Assembly: GCA_021788515.1 (NCBI GenBank)
Contig: JAJYKN010000068.1
Span: forward strand, 1-6,995
DNA from: Nitrospirota bacterium
Lineage (GTDB): Bacteria; Nitrospirota; UBA9217
Direction of reading: 5' to 3'
DNA: 6,995 nt
The position numbers and the translations under genes are program-made. This document shows positions 1-5,745 of the stretch, piece by piece; the first letter of the stretch is position 1, and each line of letters begins with the position of its first letter. The notes beneath the pieces were generated by a model, which made no database searches, had not been told where the DNA came from, and was given only the letters and a program-made list of their open reading frames with translations.

Positions 1-403
1 TTTTCGCAAACTGAAGGGAGTCCGGATCAACGGCAACCTAATACCCCGCGCGATCGACGAGATTCCGATTTTGGCGGTCGCGGCGTCTTACGCTTCAGGG
101 ATGACCGTCATCAAGGACGCGGCCGAACTCCGGGTCAAGGAATCCGACAGGATTTCCACCATGGCTGCGGAGCTGCGCAAGATGGGAGTGAACGTGTCGG
201 AGCTTCCCGACGGCATGGAGATCTTGGGCAGGGACATGCTCGACGGGGCCGTGTGCGAGAGCCACGGCGATCACAGGATCGCCATGTCCATGGCTGTTGC
301 CGGTCTTGCGGCTTCGGGAGACACGGTGGTTCGAGATATCGGATGGATCGACACGTCGTTTCCGGGATTCGAGCGGATCTTGCGCCAGGCGGCCTATTCG
401 TAA
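1..403 (+). CDS. aroA: 3-phosphoshikimate 1-carboxyvinyltransferase (EPSP synthase), C-terminal part
   Basis: Partial gene: the reading frame is open from base 2 and ends at TAA 401-403, leaving 133 residues, roughly the last third of a family of about 430. EPSP synthase joins shikimate-3-phosphate and phosphoenolpyruvate in the cytoplasmic shikimate pathway to chorismate. Visible family signatures, in order, are the DEIP segment whose Asp (56-58) matches the catalytic aspartate, the ELRVKESDRI motif that binds substrate phosphate and carboxylate groups, DHRIAMSMAVAGL, and the C-terminal DTSFPGFERIL. These match the second globular domain and leave little doubt. The start, the N-terminal domain and the residues that decide glyphosate sensitivity are outside the window. 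cmk follows after a 43-nt gap that begins with a 7-nt tandem repeat. aroA next to cmk is a common bacterial arrangement. Confidence 0.97.
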   Translation, partial: FRKLKGVRINGNLIPRAIDEIPILAVAASYASGMTVIKDAAELRVKESDRISTMAAELRKMGVNVSELPDGMEILGRDMLDGAVCESHGDHRIAMSMAVAGLAASGDTVVRDIGWIDTSFPGFERILRQAAYS

Positions 404-417
404 GTCAGGAGTCAGGA
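404..417 (+). repeat. Tandem 7-nt repeat GTCAGGA x2 after the aroA stop
   Basis: Two perfect copies of GTCAGGA (404-410 and 411-417) start on the first base after the aroA TAA and are followed by GAATC. The unit contains an AGGAG string that resembles a Shine-Dalgarno sequence, but this lies about 28 nt before the likely cmk start at 447, too far to serve it. The 7-nt period matches the more elaborate repeat between sppA and ihfB. Two copies alone could be chance. Confidence 0.5.
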
Positions 418-446
418 GAATCTTTTTTCGCTCCTTGAACATAAGA

Positions 447-1121
447 ATGAAACGAAATGGTTTAGTGATAGCACTTGACGGACCGTCGGGGGCAGGCAAA
501 AGCACGGTGGCCCGTCTCCTGGCGCAGAAACTCGGCTACCTATATATAGATACCGGCGCCATGTACCGGGCGATCGGCTGGAAGGCCAGGCACGAAGGCA
601 TTGATCCGTCCGATGAGAAAAAACTCGCAGACCTGTGTCAACGCACCGAAGTCTTGATCAAAAAAGACAACAAAGATCCCCGGGTCTATGTGGACGGCAG
701 GGATGTGAGCTCCGAGATCCGGACGCCGGAGATGGGGATGACGGCTTCCGCGGTGTCGAAATCAGCGGCGGTGCGGGCCCGGCTGCTCACGCTGCAGCGG
801 GAACTGGGGAACAACGGCGGTGTCGTGATGGACGGCAGGGACATCGGCACCGTAGTATTCCCCGACGCCGACATCAAGTTCTTCCTCGACGCGAGCGCCG
901 GGGAGCGCGGCCGCCGCCGGTACCTTGAGCTCAAGGCCAAGGGCATGGACGTTGATCTGGCGCGGATCACGCAGGAGATCGTCGACCGCGACCAACAGGA
1001 CAGCAGCCGCATACTCGCGCCGCTCAAAAAGGCCGAGGACGCGCTTTTGCTCGACACGACCGGCATGAGCATCGACGGCGTTCTCGATGCGATGGTGAAG
1101 GTCGTGGAGAAGGTGAAGTAG
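447..1121 (+). CDS. cmk: Cytidylate kinase ((d)CMP kinase)
   Basis: A 224-residue protein, the normal length for bacterial Cmk, which transfers phosphate from ATP to CMP or dCMP in the cytoplasm. The P-loop GPSGAGKST is at residues 12-20, followed by the family's YIDTGAMYRA (33-42), DGRDVSSEIRTPEM (83-96), a second DGRDIGTVVFPDAD (129-142), the arginine-rich lid ERGRRRYLE (153-161) and RDQQDSSR near 181-188. The frame is open back to 297, but residues upstream of 447 overlap aroA and have no counterpart in the family, so the ATG at 447 (MKRNGLVIALDG) is chosen. An in-frame TTG at 435 is a possible alternative. Neither start has a well-spaced ribosome-binding site. ispH begins 6 nt after the stop, so the two are very likely co-transcribed. 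Confidence 0.96.
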   Translation: MKRNGLVIALDGPSGAGKSTVARLLAQKLGYLYIDTGAMYRAIGWKARHEGIDPSDEKKLADLCQRTEVLIKKDNKDPRVYVDGRDVSSEIRTPEMGMTASAVSKSAAVRARLLTLQRELGNNGGVVMDGRDIGTVVFPDADIKFFLDASAGERGRRRYLELKAKGMDVDLARITQEIVDRDQQDSSRILAPLKKAEDALLLDTTGMSIDGVLDAMVKVVEKVK

Positions 1122-1127
1122 CAAACC

Positions 1128-1967
1128 ATGGAAATAATTCTCGCAGATAAGGCAGGGTTCTGTTTCGGCGTCAAGCGGGCGATCAATACCGCCTTCGAAG
1201 CAGTCGGCAAGACGCGGGTGTATTGCCTCGGGCCGCTCATTCACAACCCGCAGGAAGTCGAGCGCCTGCGCCAGGCCGGCATAGAAACCGTCGATGACTT
1301 CGGTTCCTTGAACGCAGGCGATACGCTCATCATCCGGTCTCATGGGGTGCCCCCGCATGTGATTGAGCAGGCCCGCAACAGGGGGCTCACCATCATTGAT
1401 CTCACCTGCCCCTTTGTGGGCAAGGCGCAGCGGCACGCCGAGGTGCTCCATAAAGAAGGGTATCAGGTGGTTGTCGTGGGGGAGAAGAAGCATCCCGAGG
1501 TGCAGAGTATCCTGGGACACGCCGGCGACAGCGCCGTTGTCGTGGAAACAGCGAACGACATTCCCGGCATGAAACTCCACGGCCGGCTCGGGGTAGTTGC
1601 GCAAACCACGCAATCATATGGTAATTTTTCAGAAATTGTGCTAACATTATTGCGTATTTCCAAAGAATTAAAGGTCTTCAACACCATCTGCAGCTCAACC
1701 AAGGAGCGTCAGGAAGCGGCCCGTATTCTTGCGAGGCAGGTTGATGTCATGCTGGTCGTGGGCGGCCGCAACAGCGCGAATACCAGCAGGTTGGCGGACC
1801 TGTGCCGGCAGGAGGGAAAACCCACTCATCATATCGAGGTGGCCGACGAGATAAGACCGGAATGGCTTGAAGGCGCAACCAAGGTGGGGGTCACGGCCGG
1901 CGCATCCACGCCGGACTGGCTGGTGGAAGGCGTTATCGAAAAATTAAAACAGGTGAAGATCCGCTGA
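1128..1967 (+). CDS. ispH: 4-hydroxy-3-methylbut-2-enyl diphosphate reductase (IspH/LytB)
   Basis: A 279-residue iron-sulfur enzyme that performs the last step of the MEP pathway, reducing HMBPP to IPP and DMAPP in the cytoplasm. The three cluster-ligand cysteines are present: C12 in GFCFGVKRA, C94 in DLTCPFV and C188 in NTICSST. Substrate-binding residues are also recognisable: H39 (LIHN), H72 (RSHGVPP), H122 and the catalytic E124 (KHPEV), TTQ at 160-162, the NSANTSRL segment (215-222) and S260 near the C-terminus. Length and motifs match the single-domain form. In some Firmicutes IspH is fused to ribosomal protein S1; here rpsA is a separate gene 131 nt downstream. The start is ATG 1128, preceded by a purine-rich GGAGAAGGTGAAG within the end of cmk. 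The stretch around 1615-1675 is visibly AT-richer than the rest of the gene. The stop codon lies inside a hairpin. Confidence 0.98.
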   Translation: MEIILADKAGFCFGVKRAINTAFEAVGKTRVYCLGPLIHNPQEVERLRQAGIETVDDFGSLNAGDTLIIRSHGVPPHVIEQARNRGLTIIDLTCPFVGKAQRHAEVLHKEGYQVVVVGEKKHPEVQSILGHAGDSAVVVETANDIPGMKLHGRLGVVAQTTQSYGNFSEIVLTLLRISKELKVFNTICSSTKERQEAARILARQVDVMLVVGGRNSANTSRLADLCRQEGKPTHHIEVADEIRPEWLEGATKVGVTAGASTPDWLVEGVIEKLKQVKIR

Positions 1968-1980
1968 CGAGAGTCAGCGG
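1961..1980 (+). promoter_or_regulatory. Perfect 8-bp hairpin with GAGA tetraloop over the ispH stop codon
   Basis: CCGCTGAC (1961-1968) and GTCAGCGG (1973-1980) are perfect reverse complements around GAGA, a GNRA-type tetraloop that is especially stable in RNA. The TGA stop of ispH (1965-1967) lies in the left arm. No run of T follows (CGCTCCTG), so it is not a standard intrinsic terminator. It may protect the 3' end, act as a processing site, or act as one state of a switch with the longer-range helix described separately. The pairing is seen directly; the role is inferred. Confidence 0.6.
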
Positions 1981-2036
1981 CGCTCCTGTTCGCCGTGCAG
2001 GCCGTTCCTTTACCGTGGAGATCGAACGCCGCTGGC
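1973..2036 (+). promoter_or_regulatory. Alternative long-range helix in the rpsA leader
   Basis: GTCAGCGGCG (1973-1982) can pair with CGCCGCTGGC (2027-2036): ten consecutive pairs, nine Watson-Crick and one G-U, around a 44-nt loop. The left arm is the same strand used as the right arm of the ispH stop-codon hairpin, so the two helices cannot coexist. The loop begins with CTCCT (1983-1987), complementary to the AGGAG of the rpsA ribosome-binding site. A shorter CGGCG/CGCCG hairpin (1978-1982 with 1991-1995) also competes. The geometry suggests a leader with alternative folds, but it has not been tested and GC-rich DNA pairs readily by chance. Confidence 0.4.
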
Positions 2037-2054
2037 CGGAAACCGTTAGAAAAT

Positions 2055-2070
2055 TCTGTTCCCTAACAGA
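2055..2070 (+). promoter_or_regulatory. Small hairpin just upstream of the rpsA ribosome-binding site
   Basis: TCTGTT (2055-2060) and AACAGA (2065-2070) form a perfect 6-bp stem around CCCT, extendable by one T-G wobble. It ends ten bases before the AGGAGGT site. It is AT-richer than the surrounding gap and could be a leader stem-loop or a dyad operator for a protein. No convincing -35/-10 pair is visible beside it. Confidence 0.4.
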
Positions 2071-2080
2071 GTTTACTTTT

Positions 2081-2087
2081 AGGAGGT
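2081..2087 (+). promoter_or_regulatory. Ribosome-binding site of rpsA (AGGAGGT)
   Basis: AGGAGGT is a near-perfect Shine-Dalgarno sequence and supports ATG 2099 over the in-frame ATG at 2120. Its spacing to 2099 is on the long side (about 11-12 nt). E. coli rpsA is known for lacking a strong Shine-Dalgarno sequence, so this gene is likely initiated differently. Confidence 0.8.
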
Positions 2088-2098
2088 AGGTACGTTTC

Positions 2099-3793
2099 AT
2101 GGGAGACACACGAGAAGACATGGATCATGAAGAGAACAACGCCGCGGCCGGACAGGAAACAGAATTCGAGAAGCTTTACAGCCAGTCGCTGAAGCAGTTT
2201 AAGGCGGGAACGCTGGTCCGGGCCCGGGTGCTGCAGATCCGGTCGGGTGTAGTGATGCTGGACCTCGGCTACAAATCGGACGGTATTATCCCCGTGGAAC
2301 AGTTCACGGAAGAGGAACTGAAAGCCCTGAAGCCGGGAGACGAGCTCGAGGTGCTGCTCGAAGCTGCTGAAGACTCGAACGGCAATATCATGCTTTCCCG
2401 GGAAAAGGCCAAGAAGCTCCAGGTATGGGACGATCTTAACCGCGCATACCAGAGCGGGACCCCGGTCAAAGGAAAGGTGGTCGCGACGATCAAGGGAGGC
2501 CTGAGCGTCGATATCAGCGGCGTGATTGCATTTCTGCCGGGTTCCCAGATCGATGTGAAGCCCGTCCAGAACCTCGGCCGGATGGTCGGCCAGAGCCTGG
2601 ACCTCAAGATCATCAAGATGAACTCCGGCCGCGGGAACATCGTGCTTTCCCGCAGGGTGCTCATGGAGCACGAGCAGAACCTCAAGAAGGAAGCGACACT
2701 TGCGCAGCTCGCCGAAGGACAGGTGGTCTCCGGCGTAATCAAGAACATTACGGACTACGGCGCCTTTGTCGATCTCGGGGGCATTGACGGCCTGATGCAC
2801 ATCACCGATATATCCTGGGGCAGAATCAATCATCCTTCCGAGGCTTTCAAGGTAGGCGACCGAATCGACGTCGTCATCCTCAAGTACGACCGGGAGAAGC
2901 AGAAAGTTTCGCTCGGTGTGAAGCAGAAGACACCGGACCCCTGGCTGTCCGTGACGGAGAAATATCCCGTGGGCAGCAGGGTGCGCGGCAAAGTCGTGAG
3001 CCTGACCGATTACGGCGCTTTCGTGGAACTGGAGCACGGCGTGGAAGGACTCGTGCACGTATCCGAGATGTCCTGGATCCAGAAGGTCAAGCACCCATCC
3101 AAGGTCGTCTCCGTCGGCGACATGATCGAAGCCCAGGTCCTGGCTGCCGACCCGAATGCGAGACGCATCTCGCTCGGCATGAAGCAGATCGAGCCGAATC
3201 CCTGGCAGACCATCAGCGAGCGTTATCCCGTCGGGGGCCAGGTGGAAGGCAAGGTCAAGACCATCACCGACTTCGGCGCCTTCGTCGGACTTGAAGAGGG
3301 AATCGACGGCCTGATTCACATCTCCGACCTGTCGTGGACGAAGCATGTGAAGCATCCCTCCGAGCTGCTCAAGAAGGGGCAGCAGACAAAGGTGATGGTG
3401 CTCTCCATCGATCCCGCCAAGGAGCGGATATCACTGGGGCTCAAACAGCTGACGCCCGACCCCTGGGACAAAGCCATTCCGGAGCGCTACAAAGTCGGTA
3501 AGGACGAAACCGTGAAGGTCACGAAGAAGGCCGACTTCGGCCTGTTCGTGGACCTCGAACAGGGGATCGAGGGCCTGATCCCCACCTCGGAGATTCCCAA
3601 AGACGCGGAAGAAATAAAAGAAGGGGCCGAAGTGACCGCCAGGGTCATCAAGGTCGACCGGAACGACCGCAAGATTGCGCTTTCGATCAAGGCCCATGTC
3701 AAAGGCCAGGACAGGTCGACGCTGAAGGAATACATGGACCAGCAGCAGAAGCCGGACACCACCATCGGCGCGTTGCTGAAGGAACGGAGCTGA
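2099..3793 (+). CDS. rpsA: 30S ribosomal protein S1, six S1 domains
   Basis: A 564-residue protein, the full length of proteobacterial-type S1, which captures and unfolds mRNA on the small ribosomal subunit. Six S1 (OB-fold RNA-binding) repeats are visible at about residues 37-105, 120-187, 207-276, 292-363, 379-450 and 468-532. Repeats 3-5 are the most alike: each has a DYGAFV or DFGAFV strand, a GLxHxxxxSW segment, HPS and a SLGxKQ end. Repeats 1 and 2 are divergent, as in the family, where they bind the ribosome. Repeat 6 is also divergent (ADFGLFV, SEIPKDAEE, ALSIKA). The first 36 residues are acidic, and a 30-residue tail follows the last repeat. ATG 2099 is chosen for its AGGAGGT site. 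The 131-nt leader holds several inverted repeats. sppA starts 6 nt after the stop. Confidence 0.98.
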   Translation: MGDTREDMDHEENNAAAGQETEFEKLYSQSLKQFKAGTLVRARVLQIRSGVVMLDLGYKSDGIIPVEQFTEEELKALKPGDELEVLLEAAEDSNGNIMLSREKAKKLQVWDDLNRAYQSGTPVKGKVVATIKGGLSVDISGVIAFLPGSQIDVKPVQNLGRMVGQSLDLKIIKMNSGRGNIVLSRRVLMEHEQNLKKEATLAQLAEGQVVSGVIKNITDYGAFVDLGGIDGLMHITDISWGRINHPSEAFKVGDRIDVVILKYDREKQKVSLGVKQKTPDPWLSVTEKYPVGSRVRGKVVSLTDYGAFVELEHGVEGLVHVSEMSWIQKVKHPSKVVSVGDMIEAQVLAADPNARRISLGMKQIEPNPWQTISERYPVGGQVEGKVKTITDFGAFVGLEEGIDGLIHISDLSWTKHVKHPSELLKKGQQTKVMVLSIDPAKERISLGLKQLTPDPWDKAIPERYKVGKDETVKVTKKADFGLFVDLEQGIEGLIPTSEIPKDAEEIKEGAEVTARVIKVDRNDRKIALSIKAHVKGQDRSTLKEYMDQQQKPDTTIGALLKERS

Positions 3794-3799
3794 CCCGGC

Positions 3800-4699
3800 A
3801 TGAAACGGAATCCCGTTCTGATCGTGGTGGGGACCGCAGCGGCGCTCGGGCTGGCGTTTGTTCTTTTTCTTGCCCTCGCCTCGTTCCTCACAGGAAGCCG
3901 GGGGAGTTCATCTTCCCTGCCGGGCGTGGGCTCGGATAAAGTGGCGCTCGTCAGGATCGAGGGGCTGCTCGTTACCTCCGAGAATGTGGTGGAGGAGCTG
4001 CATGACTACGCCGAGGACGGCTCCATTAAGGCGATCGTTCTCCGGATCGACAGCCCCGGCGGCGGAGTGGTCGCTTCCCAGGAAATCTACAACGCCGTGA
4101 AGAATGCACGAAAAGAAGGAAAGAAGGTCGTCGTGTCCATGGGATCGGTGGCCGCGTCGGGCGGCTACTACATTGCCGCTGCGGCGGACAAGATCGTCGC
4201 CAATCCCGGCACGCTCACCGGCAGCATCGGCGTGATCATGGAATTTACCAGCGTCGAGAAGCTCCTTGAAAAGATCGGCGTAAAGGGAATGGTTGTCAAG
4301 GCCGGGCAATATAAGGACATGGGCTCGCCGTTCCGCGATATGACCGAGCCGGAAAAAAAGCTGCTGCAGGGAGTCATCGACGATGTTCACGCCCAGTTCA
4401 TCGATGCCGTGGCCGAGGGCCGCAGGATTCCCGTAGACGACGTCAAGGCCATTGCGGACGGACGCATTTTCACGGGACGCCAGGCGCTTGCACTTAAGCT
4501 GGTGGATCAGATCGGGGATCTCACCGACAGTATCGCGCTTGCGGGAAACCTGGCGGGGATCAAGGGAAAACCGAGAATCGTGGAAAAGAAGAAAAAAGTA
4601 CCTTTCCTTGATTATCTCAGGGAAGAATCCGCAGCCTGGGTGGGGGACGTCATGACCCGGGGGCTCAACAGGAATACCATTTCCTTGCAGTATCGGTAA
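3800..4699 (+). CDS. sppA: Signal peptide peptidase SppA, short (36K) type
   Basis: A 299-residue membrane-anchored serine protease of family S49 that degrades signal peptides left in the membrane after secretion. Residues 6-31 form one hydrophobic segment after MKRN, a signal anchor that places the catalytic domain outside the cytoplasm. The Ser-Lys dyad is visible: S120 in SVAASGGYY (codon 4157-4159) and K172 in QYKDMGSPFR (codon 4313-4315). The spacing of 52 residues matches Bacillus subtilis SppA. Other family markers are LRIDSPGGGV (81-90), the TLTGSIGVI strand (138-146) and GRIFTGRQAL (221-230). This is the single-domain form, not the duplicated E. coli 67K form. ATG 3800 has GGAG at 3786-3789 within the end of rpsA, so the two genes are likely co-transcribed. 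A functional link to S1 is not implied. Confidence 0.95.
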   Translation: MKRNPVLIVVGTAAALGLAFVLFLALASFLTGSRGSSSSLPGVGSDKVALVRIEGLLVTSENVVEELHDYAEDGSIKAIVLRIDSPGGGVVASQEIYNAVKNARKEGKKVVVSMGSVAASGGYYIAAAADKIVANPGTLTGSIGVIMEFTSVEKLLEKIGVKGMVVKAGQYKDMGSPFRDMTEPEKKLLQGVIDDVHAQFIDAVAEGRRIPVDDVKAIADGRIFTGRQALALKLVDQIGDLTDSIALAGNLAGIKGKPRIVEKKKKVPFLDYLREESAAWVGDVMTRGLNRNTISLQYR

Positions 4700-4701
4700 A
4701 A

Positions 4702-4769
4702 CAGAGTTCAAGGTTCGTAGTTCAATAGTGAACGGAACACTTCCACTCTGTACGCTGAACTCTGAACTT
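4702..4769. repeat. Converging 7-nt repeat arrays forming an intergenic palindrome
   Basis: On the + strand GTTC recurs exactly every 7 nt (4706, 4713, 4720; units GTTCAAG, GTTCGTA, GTTCAAT). On the - strand, reading down from 4767, consecutive heptads are GTTCAGA, GTTCAGC, GTACAGA and GTGGAAG, decaying with distance. The outer ends make a perfect 9-nt inverted repeat, CAGAGTTCA (4702-4710) and TGAACTCTG (4756-4764). An inner hairpin GTTCA-ATAG-TGAAC (4720-4733) sits inside, flanked by a GTTC/GAAC pair (4713-4716 with 4735-4738). The element fills most of the 90-nt gap between sppA and ihfB. It looks like a degenerate intergenic repeat family rather than a terminator: the loop is long and the following TTTT is short. 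Its function is unknown. Confidence 0.65.
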
Positions 4770-4777
4770 TTCTCTTC

Positions 4778-4784
4778 GGGAGGG
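4778..4784 (+). promoter_or_regulatory. Ribosome-binding site of ihfB (GGGAGGG)
   Basis: A strong purine-rich site with GGAGG ending six bases before ATG 4790. It fixes the start of the IHF/HU gene and lies outside the repeat palindrome, so the repeat need not block translation. I cannot identify a promoter in the gap. Confidence 0.75.
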
Positions 4785-4789
4785 ATTGC

Positions 4790-5074
4790 ATGACAAAGGC
4801 GGAACTGGTTGACAAAATAGCCGAGAAAAAACCGGGCTTAACCAGAAAACAGGTAGAGGTCGTCGTCAATACGGTGCTCGACGGCATTAAAGAGGCCTTG
4901 TCACGTGAAGATAAGGTGGAGATCCGGGGATTCGGCAGTTTCCGGATCCGTCACCGCCGGGCAAAGGAAGGCAGGAACCCCAAGACCGGAGCGACCGTCC
5001 AGGTGCCGCCGAAGAAAGTGCCGTTCTTCAAAGCAGGCAAAGAGATGCGGGAAATGGTCGACGGCAAGGTGTAG
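4790..5074 (+). CDS. ihfB: HU/IHF family DNA-binding protein, IHF-beta-like
   Basis: A 94-residue nucleoid protein that binds as a dimer and bends DNA. The family pattern is complete: N-terminal helices MTKAELVDKIAEKK, the DKVEIRGFGSF saddle strand (about residues 42-52), the DNA-inserting beta-arm with GRNPKTG and its tip proline (about 62-68), and the VPFFKAGKEMRE C-terminus. The EIRGFGSF and RNPKTG wording and the position downstream of rpsA match IHF-beta of proteobacteria. A general HU is possible, because sequence alone does not show whether it needs an alpha partner, and none is in this window. The start is fixed by GGGAGGG just upstream. The gene ends only 11 bp from the convergent response regulator gene, with no obvious terminator between them. 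Confidence 0.94.
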   Translation: MTKAELVDKIAEKKPGLTRKQVEVVVNTVLDGIKEALSREDKVEIRGFGSFRIRHRRAKEGRNPKTGATVQVPPKKVPFFKAGKEMREMVDGKV

Positions 5075-5085
5075 GCCTTCCCCCG
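5075..5085. other. 11-bp convergent junction between ihfB and the response regulator gene
   Basis: The stop of ihfB (TAG 5072-5074) and the stop of the - strand regulator (5086-5088) are only 11 bp apart. No GC-rich stem with a T-run is visible on either strand. Transcripts from both sides would overlap unless they end by Rho or inside the opposing gene. Confidence 0.7.
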
Positions 5086-5745
5086 CTATGAGTTGATTTT
5101 TATTATTCCCTTCTGAATTGCAAATTTAATGAGACCGGCGCGGGTGTGGACCCCGAGCTTTTCTCCGATGTTGGTTTGATGGGCGATGACGGTCTTAACG
5201 CTGATGCCGAGCATGTCCGCAGCTTCCTTGTGGGTGTGACCTTCGGCAACGAGCTTGAGCACCTGCTTCTCCCGGTCGCTCAATTTTTCGTAGGGGTTGT
5301 CCGCGTCTCCCTGCTTGTCTCCCTGCAGATATCCCGCCACGACTTCCGAGGCAATCGACGAATAGAGGTAAAGTTCTCCGCGAATGATCGCCTTGAGGGC
5401 GGCAACCAGATCGATTCCGACCGCTTTTTTCAACAAATATCCTGAAACCCCCGCCTTGAGAAACCGCGCGATGTATTCCCGATCCTCATACTGGGTCAGC
5501 ACCAGCACTTTGATGTGAGGGTGCATTTTCTTGATCTCAATCGTGGTTTCGAGCCCGCCGAGCTTCGGCATGTTGATGTCCATGATGACGATGTCGGGAT
5601 GATGCCGCGCGGTTTTCTCGATTGCCTCGAGTCCGTCGGAGGCCTCTGCGATCACTTCGATGTCGTCGCAGAGCCTGAGGAACGCCGCAATCCCCTCACG
5701 GACCAGCGCATGATCATCGGCTATCAGCACTTTTTTCTTATGCAT
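5086..5745 (-). CDS. NarL/FixJ-family response regulator transcription factor
   Basis: A 219-residue cytoplasmic regulator in two parts. The receiver domain (about residues 4-120) has acidic D10 and D11, the phospho-acceptor D56 in IVIMDINMP (codon 5578-5580), T84 and K106 in SGYLLKK. The LuxR-type helix-turn-helix (about 153-215) has LSDREKQVLKLVAEG and ISVKTV. The helix region reads VKTVIAHQTNIGEKL, where many NarL relatives have TVExHRxNIMxKL, which may mark a subfamily. A 25-residue linker with QGDKQGDADN joins the domains. The frame opens at ATG 5763, but GGAGG six bases before ATG 5745 makes the latter the likely start. It overlaps the kinase stop by 8 nt, so the kinase just upstream is its probable partner. 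Target genes are not visible here. Confidence 0.95.
   Translation of the reverse strand: MHKKKVLIADDHALVREGIAAFLRLCDDIEVIAEASDGLEAIEKTARHHPDIVIMDINMPKLGGLETTIEIKKMHPHIKVLVLTQYEDREYIARFLKAGVSGYLLKKAVGIDLVAALKAIIRGELYLYSSIASEVVAGYLQGDKQGDADNPYEKLSDREKQVLKLVAEGHTHKEAADMLGISVKTVIAHQTNIGEKLGVHTRAGLIKFAIQKGIIKINS

Noticed and set aside
297..446. N-terminal extension of cmk back to 297
   Set aside because: It would overlap the end of aroA by over 100 bases, and the added residues are arginine-rich and absent from the Cmk family.
540..552. TATATATAGATA string resembling a -10 element
   Set aside because: It encodes the conserved YLYIDTG motif of Cmk, and no -35 partner is apparent.
762..1613. 283-residue open frame on the - strand across cmk and ispH
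   Set aside because: It spans two well-supported + strand genes and has a composition typical of antisense frames in GC-rich DNA.
2063..3355. 430-residue open frame on the - strand across rpsA
   Set aside because: It is an antisense shadow of the S1 repeats. The + frame has six clear S1 domains and a strong ribosome-binding site, while the - frame has no recognisable domain.
3908..4711. 267-residue open frame on the - strand across sppA
   Set aside because: It is opposite a complete SppA with both catalytic residues. The antisense product shows no known motif.
4702..4769. CRISPR-like or phage attachment repeat
   Set aside because: The units are 7 nt without spacers, and there is no cas gene, integrase or tRNA nearby.
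4702..4771. Intrinsic terminator after sppA
   Set aside because: The outer stem encloses about 45 nt and is followed by AAC and only four T. The heptad phase explains the sequence better.
5146..5445. + strand open frame within the response regulator gene
   Set aside because: The - strand protein has complete receiver and LuxR-type domains. The + frame is its shadow, as are the + frames at 5515-5979 and 6312-6851.
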